From a virus, in IMG/VR virus record IMGVR_UViG_3300028840_005764, positions 62,001 through 126,000 of that record: DNA of 64,000 bases, one strand, 5' to 3'. A model generated the notes under the pieces. The model did not search any database. It saw only the letters and a program-made list of their open reading frames with translations, and was not told the DNA's origin. Shown here piece after piece: positions 19,935 to 26,681 of the stretch (position 1 is the first letter of the stretch; every line of letters begins with the position of its first letter). The position numbers and the translations under genes were made by a program.

Positions 19935-20490
19935 AATACCAAGACAATCCATTTGTAACATGTGCCGCCTGTGGAAAACCAGGAGGCAAGTGGTCGTGTC
20001 TGACGGCGGGATCCGTGAATGCCGAGTGGTGGTTGTTGGTGAGGCACCTGGTGCTGAAGAAGACAAGAAAGGCAAACCTTTCGTCGGTAAGAGCGGTAGC
20101 TTACTTCGAAGTGCTATTCAGGAATCTGTCGGGATCGTATTAGGTACAGATGCGGTCGTTCTCAATACTGTCAGCTGTAGACCACCCAATAATAGAGACC
20201 CCAAGGATGATGAGAAAGACGCATGTTTGAATTGGTTGCGTCTCAATATACGCAGGATCAAACCGAGGATAGTATTATCTGTTGGCAAACATGCGGCGGC
20301 TGTATTCACCCCTGAGAGAGATAGAGGTTTATTTTTCAGTAAGCGATACTTATATGAGATGTGGCGCGAATATGGATTCATTATGATGCATGTGTGGCAC
20401 CCTGGTTATGTTCTAAGAAATCGAACAAGTATGAATGAATGGTGTAGGCATTTGAAACTTTTCGGCGAAAGATTGTTGGAGTTGTCATGA
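19927..20490 (+). CDS. Uracil-DNA glycos­ylase, family 4-like
   Basis: 187 residues. Carries GEAPGAEED followed by KPFVGKSG (motif 1 of family 4/5 enzymes), an N-terminal CNMC pair and later Cys that could ligate the 4Fe-4S cluster, and HPGYVLR as motif 2. Removes uracil from DNA during base-excision repair. Overlaps both neighbours slightly, consistent with one transcript. Confidence 0.87.
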   Translation: MHEIPRQSICNMCRLWKTRRQVVVSDGGIRECRVVVVGEAPGAEEDKKGKPFVGKSGSLLRSAIQESVGIVLGTDAVVLNTVSCRPPNNRDPKDDEKDACLNWLRLNIRRIKPRIVLSVGKHAAAVFTPERDRGLFFSKRYLYEMWREYGFIMMHVWHPGYVLRNRTSMNEWCRHLKLFGERLLELS

Positions 20491-20687
20491 TAATAAAATA
20501 TGAATCTATATCTTGCCCAAAGTGTGGTTCTTATATATGTCAAAGTGTTGTAGTTAATACATTGTTTTATGACTCAGGACCGGAATGTGTTCATGTTGGT
20601 TATTGTATATTTTGCAGACATTATTATGAAATAGATCCTATTGGCGAACGTCTAGTTGATATGGGTTCAGTCAGTATAGCAAGGTGA
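20487..20687 (+). CDS. Small zinc-ribbon protein
   Basis: 66 residues starting in the ATGA overlap. Two Cys pairs (CPKC and CIFC) about 30 residues apart form a probable zinc ribbon. No specific function recognised. Confidence 0.65.
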   Translation: MIIKYESISCPKCGSYICQSVVVNTLFYDSGPECVHVGYCIFCRHYYEIDPIGERLVDMGSVSIAR

Positions 20688-20691
20688 ACTA

Positions 20692-20970
20692 ATGCCAAAG
20701 ACAAATATGAAACGTATGCGGCGTCGTATTAAACGCCATCGTAAAGAAAAAGAAGAATATGGAGGTCCTTTGATCGTTGTTGATGACGGCAATGATGTGA
20801 GATTCAATATTGGCAGTGGCAGGCTTGCTCCATGGAAAGGAGCATTGACTTCTGAGATGGCAACAGATCATGATGGTCGTGGTATTTTGAGGTGGATTAT
20901 TGAAAAGAGTGATTTTGATGAGACTGCTAAAGAGATAATTACAGAGCAATTGGATTCGGTTTGGTTCTAA
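20692..20970 (+). CDS. Unknown protein with Arg-rich N-terminus
   Basis: 92 residues; the first 20 are basic (KRMRRRIKRHRK), the rest mixed. Starts five nt after the previous stop. Not recognised. Confidence 0.55.
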   Translation: MPKTNMKRMRRRIKRHRKEKEEYGGPLIVVDDGNDVRFNIGSGRLAPWKGALTSEMATDHDGRGILRWIIEKSDFDETAKEIITEQLDSVWF

Positions 20971-20971
20971 T

Positions 20972-21220
20972 ATGAACAACGCAACCAGATATATATTAAG
21001 TTGTATTTTGCCAAGAACCCCTTCTTACATAGGTGGTAACTTTGCTATGACTACAAATGGTGCGTCAGAACCAGGGCCAATGGTTCGTTGCATAGATTGC
21101 GTTGAACGTAAGAAATGTAAACGTATATCTAGAAATGTTAATAAATATAAGAAAAGAGAATGTAGATATTTTGTAATAGATTTAGTGAAACAATCTAATT
21201 ATTATGCAAATAAAAAATGA
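20972..21220 (+). CDS. Unknown Cys-containing small protein
   Basis: 82 residues; a CIDC pair followed by KKCKR and ECRYF suggests a small metal site. Last gene of the plus-strand replication cluster before the promoter at 21239. Confidence 0.5.
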   Translation: MNNATRYILSCILPRTPSYIGGNFAMTTNGASEPGPMVRCIDCVERKKCKRISRNVNKYKKRECRYFVIDLVKQSNYYANKK

Positions 21221-21238
21221 TATACGATACACAATTAC

Positions 21239-21266
21239 TTGAATATACAATTTATTCACATATAAT
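21239..21266 (+). promoter_or_regulatory. Sigma-70-like promoter
   Basis: TTGAAT and a perfect TATAAT separated by 16 nt, followed 27 nt later by the AGGAGG of the lipoprotein gene. One of the few clear consensus promoters in the window. Confidence 0.6.
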
Positions 21267-21293
21267 AATCTTTATTAGTAAGAGGAGGTTGCT

Positions 21294-21464
21294 ATGACCA
21301 GAATTCTTGGTTTGTTGTTGGTTTTTGTCGGTCTTTTGTTAGGTTGTCCGAAGAAAAGTGCCGTGAAACCGGCGGATGAAGAGCCGCAGCTCAAGGTGGA
21401 TGGCGGGAAAGTTGAATCTCCACAGAAAGCGGAGATCGCGAAGGAAGATGCGGGGAAGAAATAG
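21294..21464 (+). CDS. Small lipoprotein
   Basis: 56 residues. AGAGGAGG lies 5 nt upstream of ATG. The N-terminus is a short signal with lipobox LLGC (Cys19), so the mature protein would be a lipid-anchored, charged 38-residue peptide ending in Lys. An outer-membrane spanin (Rz1-like) is one possibility, but there is no partner gene nearby. Its stop codon abuts the 3' end of the convergent tRNA-Gln. Confidence 0.7.
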   Translation: MTRILGLLLVFVGLLLGCPKKSAVKPADEEPQLKVDGGKVESPQKAEIAKEDAGKK

Positions 21465-21537
21465 CAGGGGTGGGAGGGTTCGAACCCCCGGCCCCCAGGA
21501 CCAAAACCTGGTGTTCTACCAACTGAACTACACCCCT
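21465..21537 (-). tRNA. tRNA-Gln(UUG)
   Basis: Full cloverleaf: acceptor AGGGGTG, anticodon loop TTTTGGT giving UUG, T-loop TTCGAAC, G73 as in glutamine tRNAs. CCA is not encoded. Confidence 0.92.
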
Positions 21538-21868
21538 ATCTGTTATCACCACTTCCATTTAGTGCATCTCGTTGTTTTCTAGATGCTAATTTTTGTAGAT
21601 TTTCAAATGCAACTCCTTCCATGTCTAAACCGAGCTCAGTACACATAGCAGCTATGTACCAAAGAACGTCACCAAGTTCTTTGCTTATTTCTCTTATTTT
21701 ATCAGGAGTCATTATTCCATTGTTGTCACGTAATACTTTCTTTACTTTCTCGGCTACTTCTCCGGCTTCTCCCGTAAGACCAAGAACAGGATAAATATAG
21801 TTATTATAACGATTTGGATATTTGGCTGTTTCGAATGCACCTTCTTGATAATCGCGAAAACTTAGCAT
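21536..21868 (-). CDS. MazG-like nucleotide pyrophosphohydrolase
   Basis: 110 residues after AAGGAGATAAAAC. The helical metal-binding motifs GLTGEAGEVAEK and ELGDVLWY match the MazG/all-alpha NTP-PPase family. May hydrolyse non-canonical dNTPs or lower (p)ppGpp signalling in the infected cell. Its end touches the tRNA-Gln gene. Confidence 0.85.
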   Translation of the reverse strand: MLSFRDYQEGAFETAKYPNRYNNYIYPVLGLTGEAGEVAEKVKKVLRDNNGIMTPDKIREISKELGDVLWYIAAMCTELGLDMEGVAFENLQKLASRKQRDALNGSGDNR

Positions 21869-21888
21869 GTTTTATCTCCTTATGTGAA

Positions 21889-21976
21889 TGGCGGAAGGGG
21901 AGGGATTCGAACCCCCGGAGCTTTTACACCCTCTTGTTTTCAAGACAAGTACCATAAGCCGCTCGGTCACCCTTCC
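21889..21976 (-). tRNA. tRNA-Ser(UGA)
   Basis: Type II tRNA with long variable arm, anticodon loop CTTGAAA, G73 and an encoded CCA. First of four tandem serine tRNAs. Confidence 0.93.
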
Positions 21977-21988
21977 ACAAGAACAAGA

Positions 21989-22073
21989 CGGAAGGTAGAG
22001 GATTCGAACCTCTGGAGCTGTTACACCCTCACGCTCTCCAAGCGCGCGCCTTAAACCGCTCGGCCAACCTTCC
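21989..22073 (-). tRNA. tRNA-Ser(GGA)
   Basis: Type II tRNA, anticodon loop TTGGAGA, G73, no encoded CCA. Variable arm shares GGGTGTAACAGCTCC with its neighbours. Confidence 0.93.
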
Positions 22074-22081
22074 AAGATGAT

Positions 22082-22166
22082 CGGAAGAGAGAGGATTCGA
22101 ACCTCTGAGGCTGTTACACCCACTTGTTTTCGAGACAAGCGCCTTCAACCACTCGGCCACTCTTCC
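22082..22166 (-). tRNA. tRNA-Ser(CGA)
   Basis: Type II tRNA, anticodon loop CTCGAAA, G73, no encoded CCA. Confidence 0.93.
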
Positions 22167-22167
22167 A

Positions 22168-22255
22168 TGGCGGAAGGTAGAGGATTCGAACCTCTGGAGC
22201 TGTTACACCCGCTGGTTTAGCAAACCAGTGCCTTCAACCTCTCGGCCAACCTTCC
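22168..22255 (-). tRNA. tRNA-Ser(GCU)
   Basis: Type II tRNA, anticodon loop TTGCTAA, G73 and encoded CCA. Completes decoding of the serine codons by wobble. Confidence 0.93.
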
Positions 22256-22391
22256 CTTGTATTATATTTGTGAGATTTTCTAATTCTTTGATTGTGAAAT
22301 CAATTATATCTACCATTTCTTGTTGTGTTTTGCCAAGGCACAGCTGCCTAGTGAAACATTCGATCATAATTTTTGCTTGTTTGGTCCCCAT
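22203..22391 (-). CDS. Possible small protein ending inside tRNA-Ser(GCU)
   Basis: 62 codons from ATG 22391; residues 1-45 look protein-like (helical, mixed charge) but the last 17 codons are the tRNA gene itself. Either a real gene whose end was overwritten by tRNA insertion or a spacer. Low confidence. Confidence 0.35.
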   Translation of the reverse strand: MGTKQAKIMIECFTRQLCLGKTQQEMVDIIDFTIKELENLTNIIQGKVGREVEGTGLLNQRV

Positions 22392-22395
22392 AGTT

Positions 22396-22470
22396 TGCCC
22401 CTGGAAGGATTCGAACCTTCACTGCGCGGTGCTTGAAACCGCTGTCTCTACCAAGTTGGACTACAGGGGC
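22396..22470 (-). tRNA. tRNA-Leu(CAA) with short variable loop
   Basis: Acceptor GCCCCTG/CAGGGGC, D arm with TTGGTA, anticodon loop TTCAAGC giving CAA, 5-nt variable loop GCAGT, A73. The anticodon and A73 say leucine, but bacterial tRNA-Leu normally has a long type II arm. Confidence 0.85.
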
Positions 22471-22526
22471 ATGATAACAAAAACAGCTTGACAATATCAG
22501 TGACTCAGTTATTATGGCGGCTTCGA

Positions 22527-22578
22527 AACACCGTAACCATCTTCTGCAGGCGCCCTGGAGAAACGTGGTTACGGTGTT
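22527..22578. other. 13-bp inverted repeat between tRNA genes
   Basis: AACACCGTAACCA and its perfect complement enclose 26 nt. On the plus strand it is followed by TTTTGCTTT. Could be a terminator for plus-strand readthrough or a processing stem in the tRNA transcript. Confidence 0.55.
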
Positions 22579-22584
22579 TTGCTT

Positions 22585-22659
22585 TGCCCACCCTGAGATT
22601 CGAACTCAGACTTTCACGGACCTGAACCGTGTCCCTCTACCAAGTTGGGGTAGGTGGGC
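22585..22659 (-). tRNA. tRNA-Leu(CAG) with short variable loop
   Basis: Acceptor GCCCACC/GGTGGGC, anticodon loop TTCAGGT giving CAG, 5-nt variable loop AAAGT, A73. Same non-type II form as the other leucine tRNAs here. Confidence 0.85.
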
Positions 22660-22666
22660 TGGGGAA

Positions 22667-22894
22667 GGTACTGGTCGGATTCTCACCGGCGGTCCACCGA
22701 TAGGGCCATGGTGGTCACTCACCCAGTGCGTTACCGGGAGTTGCTTATTCTGGCCCATAGCGCGACCCGTCGCGCACGCAGTACCACAGGAAATGCAGCA
22801 GCGGGACACCCCGGCGTCAGGATCTTGAGGCATCGGAACCGGGTCTAACATCCTCAAGTCTGTGTCCAGGCCACCTCGACCTCTCGACTGCTGC
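22667..22894 (-). ncRNA. Structured RNA of the GGTACTG family, copy 1
   Basis: Gene-free and GC-rich between tRNA-Tyr and tRNA-Leu(CAG). Read on the minus strand, a 5' domain has nested helices GCAGCAG/CTGCTGC, GGACAC/GTGTCC and CTTGAGG/CCTCAAG, with a possible pseudoknot ACCCGG/CCGGG. A 3' domain (22667-22785) is closed by GGTACTG/CAGTACC and contains a first hairpin capped by ACGGGT and a last one just before AATCC. The 3' domain recurs at 23103-23187. Not matched to RNase P, tmRNA, 6S or a riboswitch by eye. Strand inferred from its tRNA neighbours. Confidence 0.65.
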
Positions 22895-22896
22895 GA

Positions 22897-22981
22897 TGTG
22901 CGGGGGAGGATTCGAACCTCCATGTTTAGCCTGAGGCGGCAGGTTTACAGCCTGCTGGTTTCACCGTTCACCCACCCGCAC
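22897..22981 (-). tRNA. tRNA-Tyr(GUA)
   Basis: Type II tRNA, anticodon loop CTGTAAA, long variable arm, A73. It shows that the long-arm class is kept for Tyr and Ser in this phage, unlike for Leu. Confidence 0.93.
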
Positions 22982-22990
22982 ATAAATCAA

Positions 22991-23063
22991 TACTCGTGCA
23001 GGGATTCGAACCCCGAACATCCTGGTCCTAAGCCAGGCGCCTCTGCCGTTGGGCTACACGAGC
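22991..23063 (-). tRNA. tRNA-Leu(UAG) with short variable loop
   Basis: Anticodon loop CTTAGGA giving UAG, variable loop ATGTT, A73. G1-U72 wobble closes the acceptor. Confidence 0.83.
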
Positions 23064-23102
23064 AAATGAGGTAATGAAATGTCGAAAGGAGGTAAAAAAT
23101 CA

Positions 23103-23187
23103 GGTACTGGCAGGATTTTGGCTACCTGCGGTATGGTCTCTTGACCCTGCTTTGTGGCAGTCGACACCCGTGCCGATCCGCAGTACC
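23103..23187 (-). ncRNA. Structured RNA of the GGTACTG family, copy 2
   Basis: On the minus strand: GGTACTGCG, hairpin CGGC-ACGGGT-GTCG, a GGTC-AAGA-GACC tetraloop hairpin, a GCAGG/CCTGC hairpin, then AATCC and CCAGTACC. It shares with copy 1 the closing helix, the ACGGGT loop and the AATCC-NN-CCAGTACC end, while the inner helices differ in sequence. Lies directly upstream of tRNA-Leu(UAG). Confidence 0.6.
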
Positions 23188-23190
23188 TTT

Positions 23191-23469
23191 CTAGAACTTC
23201 TTCCCTCTACGCGCTTGGTGCTTTTGCCAACGTTTCCTCTGGCGCTCGAGGAAATCGTTTTTCAATGGCGCGAGCTCCTCCAGCACGATGTGGGAAGAGG
23301 TTTGGCTATCTTCAGAAAAAACCAACACCGTATCTTGATTTATATACGTTGTTGATTCTTTACACCACATACATTCTTGTACCCTTATTCTCTGGTATTC
23401 GTCAATATAAACATTAAGCTGTGCGCCACAAACATTGCAATAATATTGTTTTGGTTCAATAGCTATCAT
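23191..23469 (-). CDS. Small zinc-ribbon protein
   Basis: 92 residues; CNVCG near the start and CMWC 24 residues later form a probable zinc ribbon, and the C-terminus is basic (RQRKRWQKHQARRGKK). Its ATGA overlaps the next upstream gene. Function unknown. Confidence 0.6.
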   Translation of the reverse strand: MIAIEPKQYYCNVCGAQLNVYIDEYQRIRVQECMWCKESTTYINQDTVLVFSEDSQTSSHIVLEELAPLKNDFLERQRKRWQKHQARRGKKF

Positions 23470-23702
23470 TTCTTTTTCTCAATCTTTTTCATGACTTTCG
23501 CCATTCTTTTCTCTTGACCGTGAAAACATTTCATGATCTTTTTTAGTGCCTTTTTTGGGTTGTGGTGCATTATCTTACAATGTGTGCTTTGTTCTTCAGC
23601 TACCCATTTTTGATCTTTTTCGTGCCAGAAGACAGAGAATTGGTAGTTTTTTAAGAGAGGATATTTCACTACACAGGCTCCACATCCCAAGCGACCATAC
23701 AA
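23466..23702 (-). CDS. Unknown basic small protein
   Basis: 78 residues, Lys-rich C-terminal helix. Starts right after the tRNA-Thr gene. Not recognised. Confidence 0.5.
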   Translation of the reverse strand: MYGRLGCGACVVKYPLLKNYQFSVFWHEKDQKWVAEEQSTHCKIMHHNPKKALKKIMKCFHGQEKRMAKVMKKIEKKK

Positions 23703-24472
23703 GAGCCAGTGAGAGGAATCGAACCCCCAACATCTTCATTACAAGTGAAGCGCTCTACCGATTGAGCTACACTGGCATACTCAAAATCACCACGTTCGAT
23801 CGCCTCGAGATGTTTGATTGAAGGACGGCATTGGTTCAATGATTTGTTGTTGTTCAATACACTCGTTGCAATCTTCGAGATAATATCCGGATCCGTCCAA
23901 TATGACTGGCCTTTTTTCAATCTCAATTTCCGCACATGGTAACGGACAGCAGATTCTGACAGCTCTGTGACTCTGCAGATTTCTTTGACGGTAATTGTAC
24001 CTGATTTCCAGATTATACCCATTGCTCTGCATTTTATTTCGATTGCTTTTCTGCTTCTTCCAAGGCGTTTGGATGCATATTTCAATGGCATTCTTCCGGC
24101 GAGAAAAAGTAGTAAATCTTCTTCTTTTTTTGTCCATGGTTTTACCTTAATGCCATGTCTTGATGGCATTATTTGTGCTTTCAAACCAAGTTTTTGAAGT
24201 TTGGTCCCAACAGCATTAATAGATCTATTCAGTTTTTCTGATATTTGTTTTTTTGTATGTGTTGGTAGAAGTTTTTTTAGTTGTTGAATTTCTTCATCAG
24301 ACCACGGTGGATTATGTTTTAATTTTGCTATACCAAGTTGATTGACTTTGTTTTGTATTACTTTATGGCTTCTATCTAAAGCTTCTGCAATTTCTTTTAT
24401 TGATCTACGACCATGCCAATATCGTATGTAGTCGTATTCTTCTTCAGTGAATCTTCTTGAATTATCACCCAT
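23669..24472 (-). CDS. Myb/SANT-like repeat DNA-binding protein running through tRNA-Thr
   Basis: 267 residues as read. Three repeats of a Trp/acidic-led helix bundle start near residues 7 (FTEEEYDYI), 57 (PPWSDEEI) and 112 (KPWTKKEED), each followed by a recognition-type helix ending near KLGL or RAMGI. A fourth HTH-like region follows near 160. The last 35 codons are the tRNA-Thr gene on the same strand, so the original C-terminus was probably replaced when the tRNA inserted. Probable transcription regulator. Confidence 0.7.
   Translation of the reverse strand: MGDNSRRFTEEEYDYIRYWHGRRSIKEIAEALDRSHKVIQNKVNQLGIAKLKHNPPWSDEEIQQLKKLLPTHTKKQISEKLNRSINAVGTKLQKLGLKAQIMPSRHGIKVKPWTKKEEDLLLFLAGRMPLKYASKRLGRSRKAIEIKCRAMGIIWKSGTITVKEICRVTELSESAVRYHVRKLRLKKGQSYWTDPDIISKIATSVLNNNKSLNQCRPSIKHLEAIERGDFEYASVAQSVERFTCNEDVGGSIPLTGSCMVAWDVEPV
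23704..23776 (-). tRNA. tRNA-Thr(UGU)
   Basis: Anticodon loop CTTGTAA giving UGU, T-loop TTCGATT, U73. Fully inside the 3' end of the Myb-like gene. Confidence 0.92.
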
Positions 24473-24474
24473 GA

Positions 24475-24603
24475 TTATTCTTCACATTCATCGCAGATTT
24501 TTATATCTTTTTTAGCTTCTTTTTTTGTTAATTTATCACCGCAATATAAACAACATTTTGGATGTGGTCTATTGTAATCTTTTTTCTTTGTTTTCTTTTC
24601 CAT
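24475..24603 (-). CDS. 42-residue zinc-finger protein
   Basis: Very short frame: Lys-rich start (MEKKTKKK), CCLYCG, then CDECEE at the end, two Cys pairs about 20 residues apart. Stop lies 3 nt before the Myb-like ATG. A strong hairpin lies just upstream of its start. Real by composition and spacing, but small. Confidence 0.5.
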   Translation of the reverse strand: MEKKTKKKDYNRPHPKCCLYCGDKLTKKEAKKDIKICDECEE

Positions 24604-24619
24604 TATTTTACTCGCAGTC

Positions 24620-24657
24620 CCAACCCGCCCCCTACTACAACTTCAGGGGCGGGTTGG
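24620..24657. other. 12-bp GC-rich inverted repeat
   Basis: CCAACCCGCCCC and its perfect complement enclose 14 nt, 17 nt upstream of the 42-residue gene. No T-run on either side, so an mRNA leader or tRNA-processing hairpin is more likely than a terminator. Confidence 0.5.
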
Positions 24658-24720
24658 AATGTGCCCACGGAGGGGAAGGCACACATGCAGTATAACCGAG
24701 TCTCGTCTCATACAAAATGA

Positions 24721-24794
24721 TCCGGGTAGAAGGACTCGAACCTCCGACTTCCTGGTCCCAGGCCAGGAGCGCTACCAATCTGCGCCATACCCGG
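24721..24794 (-). tRNA. tRNA-Pro(UGG)
   Basis: Anticodon loop CCTGGGA giving UGG with G37 as in all proline tRNAs; acceptor CCGGGTA/TACCCGG; A73. Confidence 0.92.
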
Positions 24795-24798
24795 TCGA

Positions 24799-24873
24799 TG
24801 TCCGTCCTGGGATTCGAACCCAGACTGGCAGCGCCCTCAACGCTGTTCCTCTACCTTGTTGGGATAGACGGAC
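24799..24873 (-). tRNA. tRNA-Leu(GAG) with short variable loop
   Basis: Anticodon loop TTGAGGG giving GAG, variable loop CCAGT, A73, acceptor GTCCGTC/GACGGAC. Confidence 0.85.
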
Positions 24874-25124
24874 TAGAATGCCAGAGTTGGTGGTGTTCCA
24901 TTGGTGAAGTACTCATACCATTCTTCTAACCAATCTCTTCTCACATCATCTGGCTCAATTAATCTCCATGGTTTATTGCCTGTTTCTGGTTCTGGTGGCA
25001 TTAACTTACAACAGAACACAGGGCAATATCTGCATATTGCTGATTGTCCATATTCATTAATCTCATGTATATATAAACAATCTTCCGGACAATTATCAGG
25101 AAATTCTAATCCTTGAATATGCAT
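24873..25124 (-). CDS. Unknown Cys-rich small protein
   Basis: 83 residues with CPEDC, CRYC and CC within the first 45, a possible metal site, and a Trp-rich C-terminal helix. Ends exactly at the tRNA-Leu(GAG) 5' end. Confidence 0.6.
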   Translation of the reverse strand: MHIQGLEFPDNCPEDCLYIHEINEYGQSAICRYCPVFCCKLMPPEPETGNKPWRLIEPDDVRRDWLEEWYEYFTNGTPPTLAF

Positions 25125-25126
25125 TG

Positions 25127-25648
25127 TTATTCCTTTGGTCTTGGATATCTTTGTATTGATACACTTGCTTTTCTTCTTGTCTCATGTTCATAACATTTGA
25201 TGCAGATGCTGTGAGGCCAGTCGCCAACTCGTCTGAGTAGTGATACGAGACATGCGATTTCGGCTTTGGCGTTGTACGGTAGTAATATGTTTGGAGGCTT
25301 CTTGATGGTTATGGCTTTGCCAGTACTGCCGATGATTAGCAGCCCCCAGTTATCTGGGACTTCATGTTTTTCAATGATCCCCGCTGGTGCACAGTAGTAG
25401 CGGATTCTACCCATCCCCATCTCAGTCTTCTTCCTAAAGCTCTTTTTTTTGTCCTTTAGGAAATCAGATCTTGAGATCTTGCATTCAATAACTACGCTCA
25501 CATTGCTACCAAATGCAAGTACGTCTGGTGACTCACGTGTCGTGCTAACAATTTCTGTTATCACAACTGGATATTTTTTCTTGGCCCAGCGTGCAGCTTT
25601 TGCGATGACTTGTTCATGTGTGTAAGTGTACATGTATGTATATACCAC
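25127..25648 (-). CDS. PD-(D/E)XK-like nuclease with C-terminal YPRPK tag
   Basis: 173 residues from GTG. The core SPDVLAF then VVIECKISRSDF has the Asp and Glu-x-Lys of the PD-(D/E)XK fold; a conserved GRIRYYCAP segment follows, as in MmcB-like DNA-repair proteins. Ends IQRYPRPKE, the recurrent tag. Stands in the tRNA cluster beside an HNH nuclease with the same tag. Substrate unknown. Confidence 0.6.
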   Translation of the reverse strand: MVYTYMYTYTHEQVIAKAARWAKKKYPVVITEIVSTTRESPDVLAFGSNVSVVIECKISRSDFLKDKKKSFRKKTEMGMGRIRYYCAPAGIIEKHEVPDNWGLLIIGSTGKAITIKKPPNILLPYNAKAEIACLVSLLRRVGDWPHSICIKCYEHETRRKASVSIQRYPRPKE

Positions 25649-25661
25649 AACGCTGAATTTT

Positions 25662-26225
25662 TTATTGAGTTTTTGGTCTTGGATATCTTTTTATTGGCCT
25701 GGGGTATCTTTTTATTTTTGCATTAAGTTCTTTTTTCTTACCGCCATTCCATAATTTGTTTTGACAAATATATCCTATAGTAGACAAATGCACTCCATAT
25801 ATTGATGCAATGTATTTTAATGTATTACCATGTGTACGTAGTGTCTTAATCTCTTCAACGTCTTGTTCAGATAATTTAGCACTTGGATTTTTAGAACCCA
25901 CTAATGAACGTTGATCAAGTATCATGTCATTCATATTATCTTGATGTGTGCCGATGATTAAATGTTTTGGGTTACAGCACAATGTATTATTGCATGTGTG
26001 TCGCACACACATACCACTTGGGATTGGTCCATTGACATCTTCATACACAAGTCTGTGGGCCCTATACCATTTGCGATGTTTTTTTGAATAGTATACTTTG
26101 AACTCACCATAGTAGTTGTTAGTGCGACCCGATCTGGACTTCGCACCAGTCCATAACCAACATTCGTTAGGACCGCGCTGTTCTATCTTCTCCCATATGC
26201 GTTTGTGTATCTCTTTGTCGATCAT
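25662..26225 (-). CDS. HNH endonuclease with tandem C-terminal YPRPK tags
   Basis: 187 residues. HNH_3-type core: AHRLVYE, then CVRHTCNN, CCNPKHL and GTHQDNM. A C-terminal DNA-binding helix-turn-helix (residues ~115-165) resembles those of free-standing homing endonucleases. The protein ends IKRYPRPIKRYPRPKTQ, two copies of the genome tag. Probably mobile in the tRNA cluster, but the tag shows that it has adapted to this phage. Confidence 0.85.
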   Translation of the reverse strand: MIDKEIHKRIWEKIEQRGPNECWLWTGAKSRSGRTNNYYGEFKVYYSKKHRKWYRAHRLVYEDVNGPIPSGMCVRHTCNNTLCCNPKHLIIGTHQDNMNDMILDQRSLVGSKNPSAKLSEQDVEEIKTLRTHGNTLKYIASIYGVHLSTIGYICQNKLWNGGKKKELNAKIKRYPRPIKRYPRPKTQ

Positions 26226-26322
26226 TGTTGACTCTTTCTACTTGTTGGTATCAATCTAATATACCACTAAAGTAAAAAGAATTCTTATACTTATGGGAGT
26301 TGAACTTCCGAGTCGAACCCGT

Positions 26323-26396
26323 TGCCACGGGAGGGATTCGAACCCTCACTTATGCGATTTTAAGTCGCATGCCTCTACCAGTTGGGCTACTGTGGC
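26323..26396 (-). tRNA. tRNA-Leu(UAA) with short variable loop
   Basis: Anticodon loop CTTAAAA giving UAA, variable loop TAAGT, A73. The acceptor has one A-C mismatch at pair 6-67. Completes five leucine isoacceptors, all short-armed. Confidence 0.82.
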
Positions 26397-26401
26397 GTGA
26401 A

Positions 26402-26534
26402 TCGGGAGAGGTGGAATCGAACCACCGACCTGGGAGCTCCATATGCTGAAGTGGCGTCTTAGTTCCATGTGTGAGGCACGAGCGTTAGTTTAGACGTCAC
26501 TTACATCCCCGCTCTACCACTGAGCTATCTCCCG
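26402..26534 (-). ncRNA. tRNA-like RNA with Y-type stem inserted in the anticodon loop
   Basis: On the minus strand: acceptor CGGGAGA/TCTCCCG, D arm GCTC-AGTGGTA-GAGC and T arm GGTGG-TTCGATT-CCACC are tRNA-perfect, but the anticodon stem (GGGAT.. ..CTCCC) opens into a hairpin at 26449-26502. Its outer helix is AAGTG-A-CGTCT paired with AGACG-C-CACTT. The 3' strand carries GGAACT-AAGACGCCAC-TTCAG, the motif shared with the RNAs beside the Ro-like gene. Splicing at TTCAGCATA would give anticodon UGG, but A at 37 argues against a working tRNA-Pro. Confidence 0.7.
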
Positions 26535-26539
26535 AAAGG

Positions 26540-26680
26540 TGGACGGGCTAGGATTCGAACCTAGAAAAACTATGCTGAAACAACTTCTGAGTTCTCAATC
26601 GTATTGAGTGATGAAAGAAATTGTTGTTGCTTGCGTTGCTAGCTCTATAGGCTAGTGCCTTACCATTTGGCTACCCGTCC
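26540..26680 (-). ncRNA. tRNA-like RNA with Y-type stem inserted in the variable region
   Basis: On the minus strand: acceptor GGACGGG/CCCGTCC, D arm GCC-AAATGGTAA-GGC, a complete anticodon arm CTAGC-CTATAGA-GCTAG (anticodon would be AUA) and T arm CTAGG-TTCGAAT-CCTAG. About 75 nt between anticodon and T arms form a hairpin (AACAAC/GTTGTT at its base, CTCAAT/ATTGAG at its tip). The 3' strand reads GAGAACT-CAGAAGTTG-TTTCAG then CATA, matching the neighbouring RNA and the two beside the Ro-like gene. Confidence 0.7.
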
Positions 26681-26681
26681 A

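Noticed and set aside
22667-22894. FMN riboswitch or RNase P RNA
   Set aside because: ACCGGCGGT and GGTAACGC words recall these families, but the other conserved elements and the order of helices are missing.
26402-26680. Group I introns in tRNA genes
   Set aside because: Inserts are only 50-75 nt, far below group I size, lack P3-P8 core words, and one sits outside the anticodon loop.
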